Shown piece by piece: positions 17,215 through 25,151 of a stretch of DNA of 64,000 nt. The DNA comes from Coprococcus comes ATCC 27758 (GTDB taxonomy: Bacteria > Bacillota > Clostridia > Lachnospirales > Lachnospiraceae). The stretch lies in NCBI RefSeq assembly GCF_025149785.1, contig NZ_CP102277.1, positions 1,116,001 to 1,180,000 of the forward strand, written 5' to 3'. Numbering within the stretch: the first letter of the stretch is position 1; each line of letters begins with the position of its first letter. A model generated the notes under the pieces. That model had not been told where the DNA came from and made no database searches. It saw only the letters and a list, made by a program, of their open reading frames with translations. The translations under genes and the position numbers were made by a program.

Positions 17215-18058
17215 ATCCGCGTCCCTGGACTTCCTGTACCTGGGAAACGATGATAAAGCTTTCCGGATCGATCTGATGAACATTTTTTTCAAGTTGGACG
17301 AGTTCACGGTTGGAGATGACGGTGAGTACCATATTCAGCTGCTGGTTCAGATAGCCACCTTGAACTGGAATGATGGTTGCACCGCGGTCAATCTGGGTAA
17401 GTACAAAATTACGGATTTCATCTGAATGTTTGCTGATGATCTGAACAGCAATCCTTGAAGTTCCGCTGACGATCAGCTTGTTCATGACAAGGGTGTAAAT
17501 GATCACATACAAAATCGCATATAGTACCTTGTCAACTGGCTGATAAAGTGCCTGCCCCAGGATGACAAAGAAGTCAATGATGTACAATCCGGCTGAAACA
17601 GGAAAACGGAAATATTTATTTAAGATCAGTGGCGGAACGTCTACGCCACCGGTAGAAGCACCGGTACGGATGATCATTCCAAGGGAGATTCCGATTCCGA
17701 TGCCAGCAAAGAGTGTGCATAGGATCAGATTGTCTGTCAGAACATAATCTCCAAGGATCTGATTGAAGAATTCCAGTGCGATCGGATACATAAAAGAGCT
17801 TAAAATTGCAGATAATGTATATTTTTTCCCGAGGAAAATATAGGCAAGCACCAGCATGATAATGTTGAAAGCGAGCACCAGAGAGGAAAGAGGGATCCCG
17901 GTTATGCGCTGCAGGATCAGCCCGATTCCGGTCGTGCCACCGGCAACAAGGTCAGCCGGAAGAAGAAAGACTCTGGCTGAAAAAGCGTTGAGTATATTTC
18001 CCAGGCAGATGATGAGAACAGAAGAAATCTGTTCTTTTCTTTTTGTAGTAAGTTTCAT
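17183..18058 (-). CDS. YitT family membrane protein with DUF2179 domain
   Basis: 291 residues. Five to six transmembrane segments in the first 190 residues (LIICLGNILNAFSARVFLLP, DLVAGGTTGIGLILQRITG, GIGIGISLGMIIRTGASTGG) belong to the YitT domain, followed by a cytoplasmic DUF2179 domain (residues about 205-290: DEIRNFVLTQIDRGATIIPV, ISNRELVQLEKNVHQIDPES), which resembles nucleotide- or metal-sensing ACT-like folds. The family is widespread in Bacillota, and its transport role is unproven. Ribosome binding site GGAGGTACTGACC upstream. Its 3' end overlaps the lysR 3' end. Confidence 0.88.
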   Translation of the reverse strand: MKLTTKRKEQISSVLIICLGNILNAFSARVFLLPADLVAGGTTGIGLILQRITGIPLSSLVLAFNIIMLVLAYIFLGKKYTLSAILSSFMYPIALEFFNQILGDYVLTDNLILCTLFAGIGIGISLGMIIRTGASTGGVDVPPLILNKYFRFPVSAGLYIIDFFVILGQALYQPVDKVLYAILYVIIYTLVMNKLIVSGTSRIAVQIISKHSDEIRNFVLTQIDRGATIIPVQGGYLNQQLNMVLTVISNRELVQLEKNVHQIDPESFIIVSQVQEVQGRGFNLDKHWKPE

Positions 18059-18174
18059 TGGTCAGTACCTCCATAAGTCGATACTTCTAATTTAGGAGAA
18101 ATGGGAGAAAATGGGAAATACATTCTATGAATAGTGATATAAGAAGAACTTATATCATATATAACGCTGCGTGG

Positions 18175-18202
18175 TTGAAAAAGTAACAGGATATGCTAAA
18201 AT
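18175..18202 (+). promoter_or_regulatory. Candidate promoter
   Basis: TTGAAA (18175-18180), 16 nt, TAAAAT (18197-18202), ahead of the small membrane protein gene at 18238. Confidence 0.35.
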
Positions 18203-18237
18203 TGACATAAATGAGAGAACATGAGGAGGTACAAAAG

Positions 18238-18774
18238 ATGGGACATATTGTACAGCGTCTGGTTCGGAATGCCATCATGCAGGCGGTGAATCAGGTGATC
18301 CAGAATAAGACACAGCAGGAAGCTGCGAAATTTGGAAATGAATGGAAGGGCAGTTTTCATTGTCTGGTATCCGGGTATTACAGCGGCATGACCGTTAAAT
18401 ATCTGATGCTTCCATTTGCAGTTTTCTGCATTCTGTGCGCAATAGGAAGCGGGATTGCCGGCGGGCTGACTTACAGTATCTGGTTCCTTGTGATCGCAAT
18501 GGTGTGCCTGGTTACGCGCAGCTATGGAATGAAAATGATGCGTGTGATCATTTACTGGGACAATGGTATGGCATTCTATGACAAGGATGGCAATGAACTC
18601 GTACAGCTGCCACGGACAGCCATCGAGCAGATGACGGTAAAAAATGGTAAGATCACCATCCCATGGGAAGATAAAGAGTATAAGATTATCAGGAACCCAT
18701 TCGATAACGAAAAAGAAGTACGGGAAATGCTTAATTTTTATTCGCCAGAAAATTCCAAATGGATTGCCCGGTAA
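18238..18774 (+). CDS. Hypothetical membrane protein
   Basis: 178 residues from the ATG at 18238, placed by GAGGAGGT 7 nt upstream; an earlier in-frame ATG at 18211 has no such site. Two transmembrane segments (about residues 55-73 and 78-98, LMLPFAVFCILCAIGSG and YSIWFLVIAMVCLV) are flanked by a basic N-terminus and a C-terminal cytoplasmic part with YWDNGMAFYDKDGNELV that looks like a small PH- or beta-type domain. I do not recognise the family. The methyltransferase gene follows about 110 nt downstream. Confidence 0.7.
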   Translation: MGHIVQRLVRNAIMQAVNQVIQNKTQQEAAKFGNEWKGSFHCLVSGYYSGMTVKYLMLPFAVFCILCAIGSGIAGGLTYSIWFLVIAMVCLVTRSYGMKMMRVIIYWDNGMAFYDKDGNELVQLPRTAIEQMTVKNGKITIPWEDKEYKIIRNPFDNEKEVREMLNFYSPENSKWIAR

Positions 18775-18882
18775 ATAAAAGACAGATAAGTGACAGAAAA
18801 TGATAACAAAAGAAGGAAGCTCTGATCGCACAGATCATCGAGGCAATGCGCACTTTCCGAACATAAGCAGGAGGTTTAGGAC

Positions 18883-19443
18883 ATGAATTTTCAGATCACA
18901 GAATATTGCCATCACATTTTAGAAGAGTATATAGAAGAAGGGGATATCTGCATTGATGCCACCGCCGGAAACGGCGGTGACACGGAGTTTTTGTGCCAGA
19001 AAGTCGGAGAGACCGGAAATGTCTATGCTTTTGATGTGCAAGAGATGGCGATTGCTCACACCAGAGAACGCCTCGAAAAAGCGAACCTGTCGACAAGAGC
19101 CAAGCTGATCCAGGACGGTCACGAAAAAATGCAGACCTATGTAAAAGAAGAAGCTAAGGTCATCATCTTCAATTTCGGCTACCTCCCCGGCGGCGACCAC
19201 AAAATCGCAACCCGCGCAGCCACCAGCCTCACCGCCATCGAGTCAGCTCTTAACCTGCTCAAAAAAGGCGGCATCATAAACCTCTGCATCTACAGCGGCG
19301 GCGACACCGGCTACGAAGAAAAAGAAGCCATTTTGAATTATCTCAAAACATTAGATTCCAAAAAATGGCTCGTAATCGTAAATTCCTATTTTAACCGTAA
19401 AAATGATCCTCCACTTCCTGTATTCATCTATAGACTGAAATAG
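18883..19443 (+). CDS. mnmM: Class I SAM-dependent methyltransferase, MnmM/YtqB type
   Basis: 186 residues. Motif I reads DATAGNGGDTEFLCQKVGE and is followed by GNVYAFDVQEMAI. The signature IFNFGYLPGGDHKIATRA and the tail VNSYFNRKNDPPLPVFIYRL identify the rRNA_methylase (PF06962) group. Its Bacillus member YtqB/MnmM completes the 5-methylaminomethyl-2-thiouridine modification at tRNA wobble position 34. The start follows AGGAGG. Codon use changes within the gene: from about 19160 on, C-ending codons become strikingly frequent compared with the first half and with the neighbours. FB1 copy C lies downstream. Confidence 0.85.
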   Translation: MNFQITEYCHHILEEYIEEGDICIDATAGNGGDTEFLCQKVGETGNVYAFDVQEMAIAHTRERLEKANLSTRAKLIQDGHEKMQTYVKEEAKVIIFNFGYLPGGDHKIATRAATSLTAIESALNLLKKGGIINLCIYSGGDTGYEEKEAILNYLKTLDSKKWLVIVNSYFNRKNDPPLPVFIYRLK

Positions 19444-19619
19444 TTTTTATTTCAGAAAACAGTAGTGGAGTAACTGGATCAACAAAGCCGTTTTGCGTTT
19501 TTTATGTCTGTCGAAGAAAATCATACCGGAACAAACGAACAAATAAAGCCGTTTTTGCGGTTTCCTGTTTGGCAAAAACCTCGTACTGGGGCAACAGTCA
19601 TAACCAGTAAAGTAGATCT
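19444..19619. other. Intergenic stretch with degenerate direct repeats
   Basis: The methyltransferase stop overlaps a small hairpin (CTGAAATA/TATTTCAG, 19435-19455) without a T-run. Two diverged direct repeats of about 55 nt follow, each beginning AAAGCCGTTTT (near 19485 and 19545) and ending in TACCGGAAC or TACTGGGGC. No convincing coding region is seen. Confidence 0.4.
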
Positions 19620-19776
19620 GCCAAGACTGCAAAATAGAACGTTCCAATTCCATTCGAGGCAATGAAGATAAGACTCAAAAATTGTGGAAGCCATTGCTGA
19701 CACAATTTTCGCTTTCAGAGGCTTATCGGAATGGTTTGCCGAGTGGAATTGGAACGTTCTATTTTGCAGTCTTGGC
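19620..19776 (+). repeat. FB1 foldback element, copy C
   Basis: 157 nt. The outer arms 19620-19652 and 19744-19776 are perfect 33-nt inverted repeats. The core has ATGAAGATAAGAC, the internal hairpin AAAATTGTG/CACAATTTT (19678-19686 and 19701-19709, loop GAAGCCATTGCTGA), and GGCTTATCGGAATGG. The inner helix here is GATAAG/CTTATC where other copies have GATGAG/CTCATC, a compensated change. The right arm overlaps a spurious upstream extension of the next gene's reading frame. Confidence 0.9.
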
Positions 19777-19889
19777 TCACTAACTTTACAAGTAACACAA
19801 AAAAATACAAGAAAACCGCAAAAATCCACTCAAAATGTGGTATACTAACAGACAGTACCGCAAAAAAGCGGAATATGGAAGGATTTTTT

Positions 19890-20828
19890 ATGGCAGAAGC
19901 AAAATTTAAAAGACCAGAACTGACAGACCGGGATCTTATTGATTTTTATTTCAAAAAGTACCCAAGCAGAAGCTGCGACCGTACTTTTGCAAATGTATAT
20001 CTGTGGGCAAGGTTTTACGAAGTAGAATTTGCACAATATAATAACGTTCTCCTGTTCCGGGACAACAGTGCAGGTTACGGCTATGCATTTCCGGCAGGTG
20101 AAGATGAAGATGTAAAAGCAGCGATTGAAGATATCATGAAGTGGGAGAAAGAAAAAGGCGTCCCATTCTGTCTGTATGGGGTAACAAAAGAGAATTTCGC
20201 CAAGCTTGAAACATGGTTTCCAGGCAAATTCGACATCACCTATCACAGAGATGAGGCGGATTATGTCTATGAAAGTGAGAAACTTGCAACACTTTCCGGC
20301 AAAAAGCTGCACGGCAAGCGGAATCACGTCAATAAATTTAAAGCACTTCACGGAGATAACTGGAGTTACGAAACGATTACAGAGGATAATCTGGAAGAGT
20401 GTTTTCAGATGGCACTGAAATGGCGGAATCTGAATGGCTGTGAAGATGATGAAGAGAAGAATTCCGAGATGTGTGTAACACTCAATTCACTGCGCCTTTA
20501 CAAAGAACTGAACCTGATCGGAGGTCTGCTCAGAGTTGGTGATGAGATTGTTGCATTTACGATTGGAGAAGCGGTAAATGACGATACCTTTGTGGTTCAT
20601 ATCGAAAAAGCTTATGCGGATATTGAAGGTGCGTATACCATGATCAACCAGCAGTTCGTAGAGCATGAAATTGCCGGAAAATACAAATATACCAACCGGG
20701 AAGATGATGTTGGAGAAGAAGGATTAAGAAAGGCCAAGCTTTCCTACAAACCGGTATTTATGGTAGAAAAAGGTGTTGTGACATTAAAAGAAGACAGCGA
20801 AAAGGAGTGTGCAAAAGATGATATCTAA
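19890..20828 (+). CDS. DUF2156 / phosphatidylglycerol lysyltransferase-like domain protein
   Basis: 312 residues from the ATG at 19890 (GGAAGGATTTTTT upstream). Open frame further upstream is only the FB1 arm. The fold is a double GNAT acyltransferase: N-terminal half with YFKKYPSRSCDRTFANVYLW, C-terminal half with KLHGKRNHVNKFKALHGD, LIGGLLRVGDEIVAFTIGEA and HIEKAYADIEGAYTMINQQF. Members are related to the aminoacyl-lipid transferase domain of MprF, but this one is cytosolic with no membrane part, so a lipid substrate is uncertain. The next gene overlaps it by 11 nt. Confidence 0.82.
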   Translation: MAEAKFKRPELTDRDLIDFYFKKYPSRSCDRTFANVYLWARFYEVEFAQYNNVLLFRDNSAGYGYAFPAGEDEDVKAAIEDIMKWEKEKGVPFCLYGVTKENFAKLETWFPGKFDITYHRDEADYVYESEKLATLSGKKLHGKRNHVNKFKALHGDNWSYETITEDNLEECFQMALKWRNLNGCEDDEEKNSEMCVTLNSLRLYKELNLIGGLLRVGDEIVAFTIGEAVNDDTFVVHIEKAYADIEGAYTMINQQFVEHEIAGKYKYTNREDDVGEEGLRKAKLSYKPVFMVEKGVVTLKEDSEKECAKDDI

Positions 20829-22011
20829 GAAGATGGAAAATATGGTGGCAAACAGCTCGGCGATCCGCGCCATGTTTGAAGAGGGAAATCGTCTTGCAAA
20901 AATTTACGGACCGGAAAATGTATTTGATTTCAGTCTAGGTAATCCAAATGTACCGGCACCGAAAGCCGTAAAGCAGGCGATTCTTGATATTTTGGATGAA
21001 GAAGATGAACTGGTGCTTCATGGATATACTAACAGCAATGCGGGATATGAAGATGTTCGCCAGGCTGTAGCTGAATCTCTGAATGAGCGATTTGGTACTG
21101 CATTTGCAGCAAAAAATATTACGATGACAGTTGGCGCAGCAGGCGGACTGAATGTTATTTTAAAAGCACTGTTAAATCCGGGAGATGAAGTGATCACATT
21201 TGCACCGTACTTTGGAGAGTACAGAAGTTATGTCAATAATTTTGACGGTGTTCTGGTTGAAATCTCACCGAATACCGTAGATTTTCAGCCAAAGCTGGAT
21301 GAATTTGAGGCAAAGATCACACCGAAGACAAAAGCAGTGATCGTTAATACACCGAATAATCCGACCGGTGTTGTCTATTCCGAAGAGACGATCAGGAAGA
21401 TGGCAGAGATCATGGAGAAGAAGCAGAACGAATACGGAACAGAGATTTATCTTATCTCTGATGAGCCATACCGTGAACTTGCTTATGATGGTGTGGATGT
21501 ACCGTATCTGACCAGGTATTATGCCAATACGATCGTAGGATATTCTTATAGTAAATCTCTTTCCCTGCCGGGAGAGCGAATCGGATATCTGGTGATTCCG
21601 GATGATGTAAAAGATTCAGAGACACTCATTGCAGCAGCAAATGTTGCAAACCGTATTCTTGGATTTGTCAATGCGCCAACCCTGCAGCAGAAGGTAGTTG
21701 CAAGATGTCTGCATGAGAAAACCGATATTTCATACTATAACAGAAACAGGGAGACTCTTTACCAGGGACTCATAGAATGTGGATTTGAATGTGTCAAACC
21801 GCAGGGTGCATTTTACCTGTTCATGAAGACTCCGATCAAGGATGAAAAGACATTTTGCCAGGAAGCAAAAAAATATAATCTGCTTCTAGTACCGGGAAGT
21901 TCTTTTGGATGTGCAGGATATGTCAGAATTGCATATTGTGTAGCTTATGAGACAATCGTAAATGCACTGCCGAAATTCAAAGAGCTTGCAAAAGAATATC
22001 AGCTAGGATAA
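20818..22011 (+). CDS. Pyridoxal phosphate-dependent class I/II aminotransferase
   Basis: 397 residues from the ATG at 20818; an in-frame GTG 9 nt earlier is possible, but AAAGGAG (20801-20807) is better spaced for the ATG. Aspartate/aromatic aminotransferase fold I: DFSLGNPNVPAPKAV, TVGAAGGLNVILKALLNPGD, the VIVNTPNNPTGVVY loop, LISDEPYRELAYDG, and the PLP-binding lysine in YSYSKSLSLPGERIGYL. Residue LVPGSSFGCAGYVRIAYC closes the domain. Donor and acceptor are not resolved. It overlaps the DUF2156 gene by 11 nt and precedes a second aminotransferase gene by 40 nt. Confidence 0.9.
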   Translation: MISKKMENMVANSSAIRAMFEEGNRLAKIYGPENVFDFSLGNPNVPAPKAVKQAILDILDEEDELVLHGYTNSNAGYEDVRQAVAESLNERFGTAFAAKNITMTVGAAGGLNVILKALLNPGDEVITFAPYFGEYRSYVNNFDGVLVEISPNTVDFQPKLDEFEAKITPKTKAVIVNTPNNPTGVVYSEETIRKMAEIMEKKQNEYGTEIYLISDEPYRELAYDGVDVPYLTRYYANTIVGYSYSKSLSLPGERIGYLVIPDDVKDSETLIAAANVANRILGFVNAPTLQQKVVARCLHEKTDISYYNRNRETLYQGLIECGFECVKPQGAFYLFMKTPIKDEKTFCQEAKKYNLLLVPGSSFGCAGYVRIAYCVAYETIVNALPKFKELAKEYQLG

Positions 22012-22051
22012 GACAAAAGCAAAAGATGTGACAGAAAGGTGAGAAAGCAAG

Positions 22052-23110
22052 ATGAGAGAATTTGAGAAAAATATCCGAAAAGTAGAACCTTATGTTCCGG
22101 GTGAACAGCCACAGAAAAAAGTGATCAAACTGAATACCAATGAGAATCCGTACCCACCTGCACCGGGAGTTCTTGCGGCAATGAAAAAGCTGGAGGGTCA
22201 TGTGGACAGTTTAAGGCTGTATCCGGATCCGACATCTGATACACTGGTCAGTGCACTGGCGGACTTTTATCATGTTGGAAAAGATCAGGTTTTTGTGGGA
22301 GTGGGATCTGACGATGTTCTCTCTATGTGTTTCCTTACCTTCTTTAACTCGGAAAAACCGGTTTTCTTTCCGGATATTACATATTCCTTCTACAAAGTAT
22401 GGGCGGATCTTTACCGGATTCCATACGAATGCAAGAAGGTAGATGAAAACTTCCATATCATAAAAGAAGATTATTATCTGGAAAATGGTGGTGTGATCTT
22501 CCCGAATCCAAATGCACCGACATCCATCTATGAAGATCTGGAATTTGTGGAAGATATCATCAGACACAACCAGGATGTTATTGTGATTGTGGATGAGGCA
22601 TATATTGATTTCGCAGGAGAGTCAGCACTTTCGCTTCTGGACAAATATGACAACCTGATCATTACGCAGACATTTTCAAAGGCAAGATCGATGGCTGGAA
22701 TGCGTATTGGATATGCAATCGCAAGTCCGCTCCTGATCAAGTATTTAAACGATGCAAAATATTCGTTCAATTCTTATACTATGAACAAAACTTCTCTGGT
22801 ATACGGAGCAGAAGCGGTAAAAGATAAAGAATATTTTGCTGAGACAACACGTAAAATTGTGGAGACAAGAGACTGGGCAGAAGAAGAATTCAAAAAGCTC
22901 GGCTTTGTATTTCCAAAACCAAGCGCAAACTTCATCTTTGTATCACATCCGGAATACGATGCAAAAGAACTCTTTGAAGCAATGAAAGCAAAAGGAATCT
23001 ATGTGCGTTTCTGGGGAAGCGAGCGGATTGAGCAATATCTGCGTGTGACGATCGGTACGAGAGAAGAGATGGAAGCACTCTTTGCCTTCCTCCGTGAATA
23101 TATGATGTAA
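22052..23110 (+). CDS. hisC: Histidinol-phosphate aminotransferase-type enzyme
   Basis: 352 residues, typical HisC length. Transfers an amino group between glutamate and imidazole acetol phosphate in histidine synthesis; homologues also act on aromatic amino acids. Visible: KLNTNENPYPPAPGVL, LYPDPTSDTLVSALAD, VGVGSDDVLSMCF, FPNPNAPTS, VDEAYIDFAGESAL, the PLP lysine in TQTFSKARSMAGMRIGYA, and the C-terminal VRFWGSERIEQYLRVTIGTRE. No other his genes are nearby; the gene follows the first aminotransferase, so a broader role is possible. A large hairpin lies just downstream. Confidence 0.85.
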   Translation: MREFEKNIRKVEPYVPGEQPQKKVIKLNTNENPYPPAPGVLAAMKKLEGHVDSLRLYPDPTSDTLVSALADFYHVGKDQVFVGVGSDDVLSMCFLTFFNSEKPVFFPDITYSFYKVWADLYRIPYECKKVDENFHIIKEDYYLENGGVIFPNPNAPTSIYEDLEFVEDIIRHNQDVIVIVDEAYIDFAGESALSLLDKYDNLIITQTFSKARSMAGMRIGYAIASPLLIKYLNDAKYSFNSYTMNKTSLVYGAEAVKDKEYFAETTRKIVETRDWAEEEFKKLGFVFPKPSANFIFVSHPEYDAKELFEAMKAKGIYVRFWGSERIEQYLRVTIGTREEMEALFAFLREYMM

Positions 23111-23120
23111 GTGTTAAAAA

Positions 23121-23160
23121 CATAAATTGCGTTTGTGCTTACACAAATAAGCAATTTATG
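23121..23160. terminator. Hairpin after hisC, possible terminator
   Basis: CATAAATTGC (23121-23130) pairs perfectly with GCAATTTATG (23151-23160). The loop itself contains a TTTGTG/CACAAA hairpin. There is no strong T-run on either strand (CTTATT follows), so termination is plausible but not certain. Confidence 0.5.
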
Positions 23161-23211
23161 CTTATTGACACGTCGAACACTGATTTAATAAGTAAAAAAT
23201 AGGAGATTTGT

Positions 23212-23721
23212 ATGACTGAAACTTTAGTACAGTGGTTTGTAACCCATCTGGGTGGCAAGGCTGCCAAAGAACTGATTATCTTTATTATTTCAATGATTCC
23301 GATTCTGGAGCTCCGGGGAGGAATCCTTGCGGCAGGTCCGGCGTTTTTAAATATTCCGACCTGGCGTGCAATCCCGATCTGTCTGGTGGGAAACCTGATC
23401 CCAATTCCGTTTATCCTGCTTCTGATCCGTCCGATTTTTGCATGGCTGCGCAAGACGCGCCTTTTCCGTCCGCTTGTAGAAAAGCTGGAGAAAAAAGCGA
23501 TGAGCAAAAGTGATCGGATCAGCAGATATGAATTCTGGGGGCTGGTACTCTTCGTAGGAATTCCGCTTCCGGGAACCGGAGCCTGGACCGGAGCTCTTGT
23601 CGCATCCCTCCTTGGCATCGACTGGAAAAAAGCTTTCGGAGCAATCGTAGTCGGCGTATGCATGGCATCGGTGATCATGTATATCCTGTCTTACGTTGTG
23701 ATCGGAGGAATCTTTGGATAA
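23212..23721 (+). CDS. COG2426 small multidrug-export-type membrane protein
   Basis: 169 residues with four or so hydrophobic segments: ELIIFIISMIPILELRGG (residues 20-38), the WRAIPICLVGNLIPIPFILL stretch, FWGLVLFVGIPLPGTGAWTG (about 105-125), and a C-terminal GVCMASVIMYILSYVVIGG. The PLPGTGAWTGA motif and the ELRGGIL loop identify the COG2426/Sm_multidrug_ex family, whose name outruns the evidence for drug export. It stands alone, upstream of FB1 copy B. The ATG follows AGGAGATTTGT. Confidence 0.85.
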   Translation: MTETLVQWFVTHLGGKAAKELIIFIISMIPILELRGGILAAGPAFLNIPTWRAIPICLVGNLIPIPFILLLIRPIFAWLRKTRLFRPLVEKLEKKAMSKSDRISRYEFWGLVLFVGIPLPGTGAWTGALVASLLGIDWKKAFGAIVVGVCMASVIMYILSYVVIGGIFG

Positions 23722-23811
23722 AAAGTGAAAGCTTTCTCTTTGAGAGAACACAGAATGGCTGTATACGAAAGTATATGGTCATTTTTGTTTGGCAAATGAT
23801 AGAGGTTGAGT

Positions 23812-23974
23812 GAGCGCCAGCCACAAAAGGAATCGTTCGGATTCAAGTTGCGCTAACCATTCCGATGAGCCTCTTAGGGCGGGAAGCATGTTCAGCAAAG
23901 GCTTCCATGCTTCCTGAGTCTCATCTCCATAGCGCAAAATAGAATCCGAACGATTCCTTTTGTGGCTGGCGCTC
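23812..23974 (-). repeat. FB1 foldback element, copy B
   Basis: 163 nt. Arms 23812-23844 and 23942-23974 are perfect 33-nt inverted repeats, followed inward by a small mismatch bubble and TTGCGCT/AGCGCAA. The core is in minus orientation. Its internal hairpin stem is GGAAGCATG/CATGCTTCC (23882-23890 and 23906-23914), whereas copies A, C and D have AAAATTGTG/CACAATTTT: five of nine pairs differ and every one is compensated. The loop (TTCAGCAAAGGCTTC) and the flanking CCATTCCGATGAG and CTCATCTCCAT stay conserved. Confidence 0.9.
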
Positions 23975-24254
23975 TTTGAACTTTATCGAATAAAATATGG
24001 CGATATTGGTGAGATAACAGCAATTCAGAACGGAGCAGAAGAAAACTTTGAGAAGAGATGAGAACCGTGTTGCTGAGTTGAAAATATTCAATTGTCGGGC
24101 AGTTACTGAGAATTATACATTACTTCTGTAAAATATCCAACATTGAACCAGAGTTGAAAGGTAGAATAAAACAACAGGAACGAATATGTCCTCGTTCATT
24201 CAATTTGCTGCAATCAGCCTAAAACCAGGCTGCCATAGGAATACACTGAAACCA
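23975..24254. other. Intergenic stretch between two FB1 copies
   Basis: 280 nt with no gene I can support. A short open frame of about 28 codons (containing GDIGEITAIQNGAEENFEKR, ending at a TGA near 24061) could be the tail of a lost gene, but I cannot identify it. The direct repeat AAACCAGGC occurs near 24221 and 24249. Confidence 0.35.
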
Positions 24255-24414
24255 GGCAGTCGAGCCAAAAGAAATGGTGCTAATTCACTTTTTGTGCAAT
24301 GGAGATGCGACTCAAAAATTGTGGAAGCCTTTGCTGACACAATTTTTGCTTCAAGAGGCTCATCGGAATGGTTTGCACAATGGAATTAGCACCATTTCTT
24401 TTGGCTCGACTGCC
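24255..24414 (+). repeat. FB1 foldback element, copy D
   Basis: 160 nt. The outer arms 24255-24286 and 24383-24414 are perfect 32-nt inverted repeats with AAAA/TTTT in the standard position, 12 nt from ATTC/GAAT. Core in plus orientation: ATGGAGATGCGAC, hairpin AAAATTGTG/CACAATTTT (24315-24323 and 24338-24346, loop GAAGCCTTTGCTGA), then GGCTCATCGGAATGG. One inner pair is broken here (GATGCG against CTCATC). It lies 280 nt from copy B and in the opposite orientation. Confidence 0.9.
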
Positions 24415-24474
24415 GTATACAGCGCATACAATTGGCAGCCGTCCCCTTTGAATTATGTAGAAAAGAGAATGAAC

Positions 24475-25074
24475 TTACGAATAAATTCGAACTTTCAACG
24501 GAATCCCCATCTCGTCTGCGAGTTTCTGGGACGCATCGATTTCTTCCTGTGAAATGATGCTTACCACACTGAACTGCACAGATGAGAACAGTTTCTTCGC
24601 TTTCTCGGCAAATGCAAGCATATCTGGGAACGCATTTTCAAAACAAGGCTGTGTAACTTCCTGGTAACGCTCTGCAGTTGGCGCATTCAGGCTGATCGAT
24701 ACGGCATCGATATATTTTGCCATTTCTTCTGCGATCGGCTTTTTATTGAAGAGTTCGCCAAGTCCGTTGGTATTGACGCGAAGGAGAACTTCCGGATGTT
24801 TTTCTTTCATGTATTTTGCAGCAACAATCAGATTATCGTAGGCACAGGTCGGTTCCCCGTAGCCGCAGAAGACGGCTTCCGGATAATTTGTAAAATCAAA
24901 AGCATCAATAGCTGCCTTGATCTCTTCGAAAGAAGGATTGTGGTCGTGCCAAAGTTCTGTTGCCTCTCCGATGGCTTCATGCTCGTTACGGATGCAGAAA
25001 ATACATTTGCAAGTGCAGCGGTTGGTGATGTTAAAATATGCATTGTTTTTAAATGTGTAAATAATATCTGACAT
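24475..25074 (-). CDS. Radical SAM protein, TatD-linked type (TIGR04038-like)
   Basis: 199 residues from the ATG at 25074; a GTG 48 nt upstream is in frame but lacks a ribosome binding site. The start YTFKNNAYFNITNRCTCKCI includes CTCKCIFC, the [4Fe-4S]-binding CxxxCxxC. FCGYGEPTCAYDNLI (the GGE-like motif) and RVNTNGLGELFN follow, then SISLNAPTAERYQEVTQPC. Short radical SAM proteins of this type are normally encoded beside a TatD nuclease, but no TatD gene is present here. Their substrate is unknown. The downstream ECF transporter gene on the same strand may or may not be linked. Confidence 0.82.
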   Translation of the reverse strand: MSDIIYTFKNNAYFNITNRCTCKCIFCIRNEHEAIGEATELWHDHNPSFEEIKAAIDAFDFTNYPEAVFCGYGEPTCAYDNLIVAAKYMKEKHPEVLLRVNTNGLGELFNKKPIAEEMAKYIDAVSISLNAPTAERYQEVTQPCFENAFPDMLAFAEKAKKLFSSVQFSVVSIISQEEIDASQKLADEMGIPLKVRIYS

Positions 25075-25151
25075 TATAATAAAATCTCCTCTTTGAAAGT
25101 CAGGCGGATATTCAAGAACCACCTGTCATTTGCGTATAATTAAATATTTGG

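Noticed and set aside
19731-19889. N-terminal extension of the DUF2156 protein
   Set aside because: The sequence is the right arm of FB1 copy C plus linker; the family similarity starts after the ATG at 19890.
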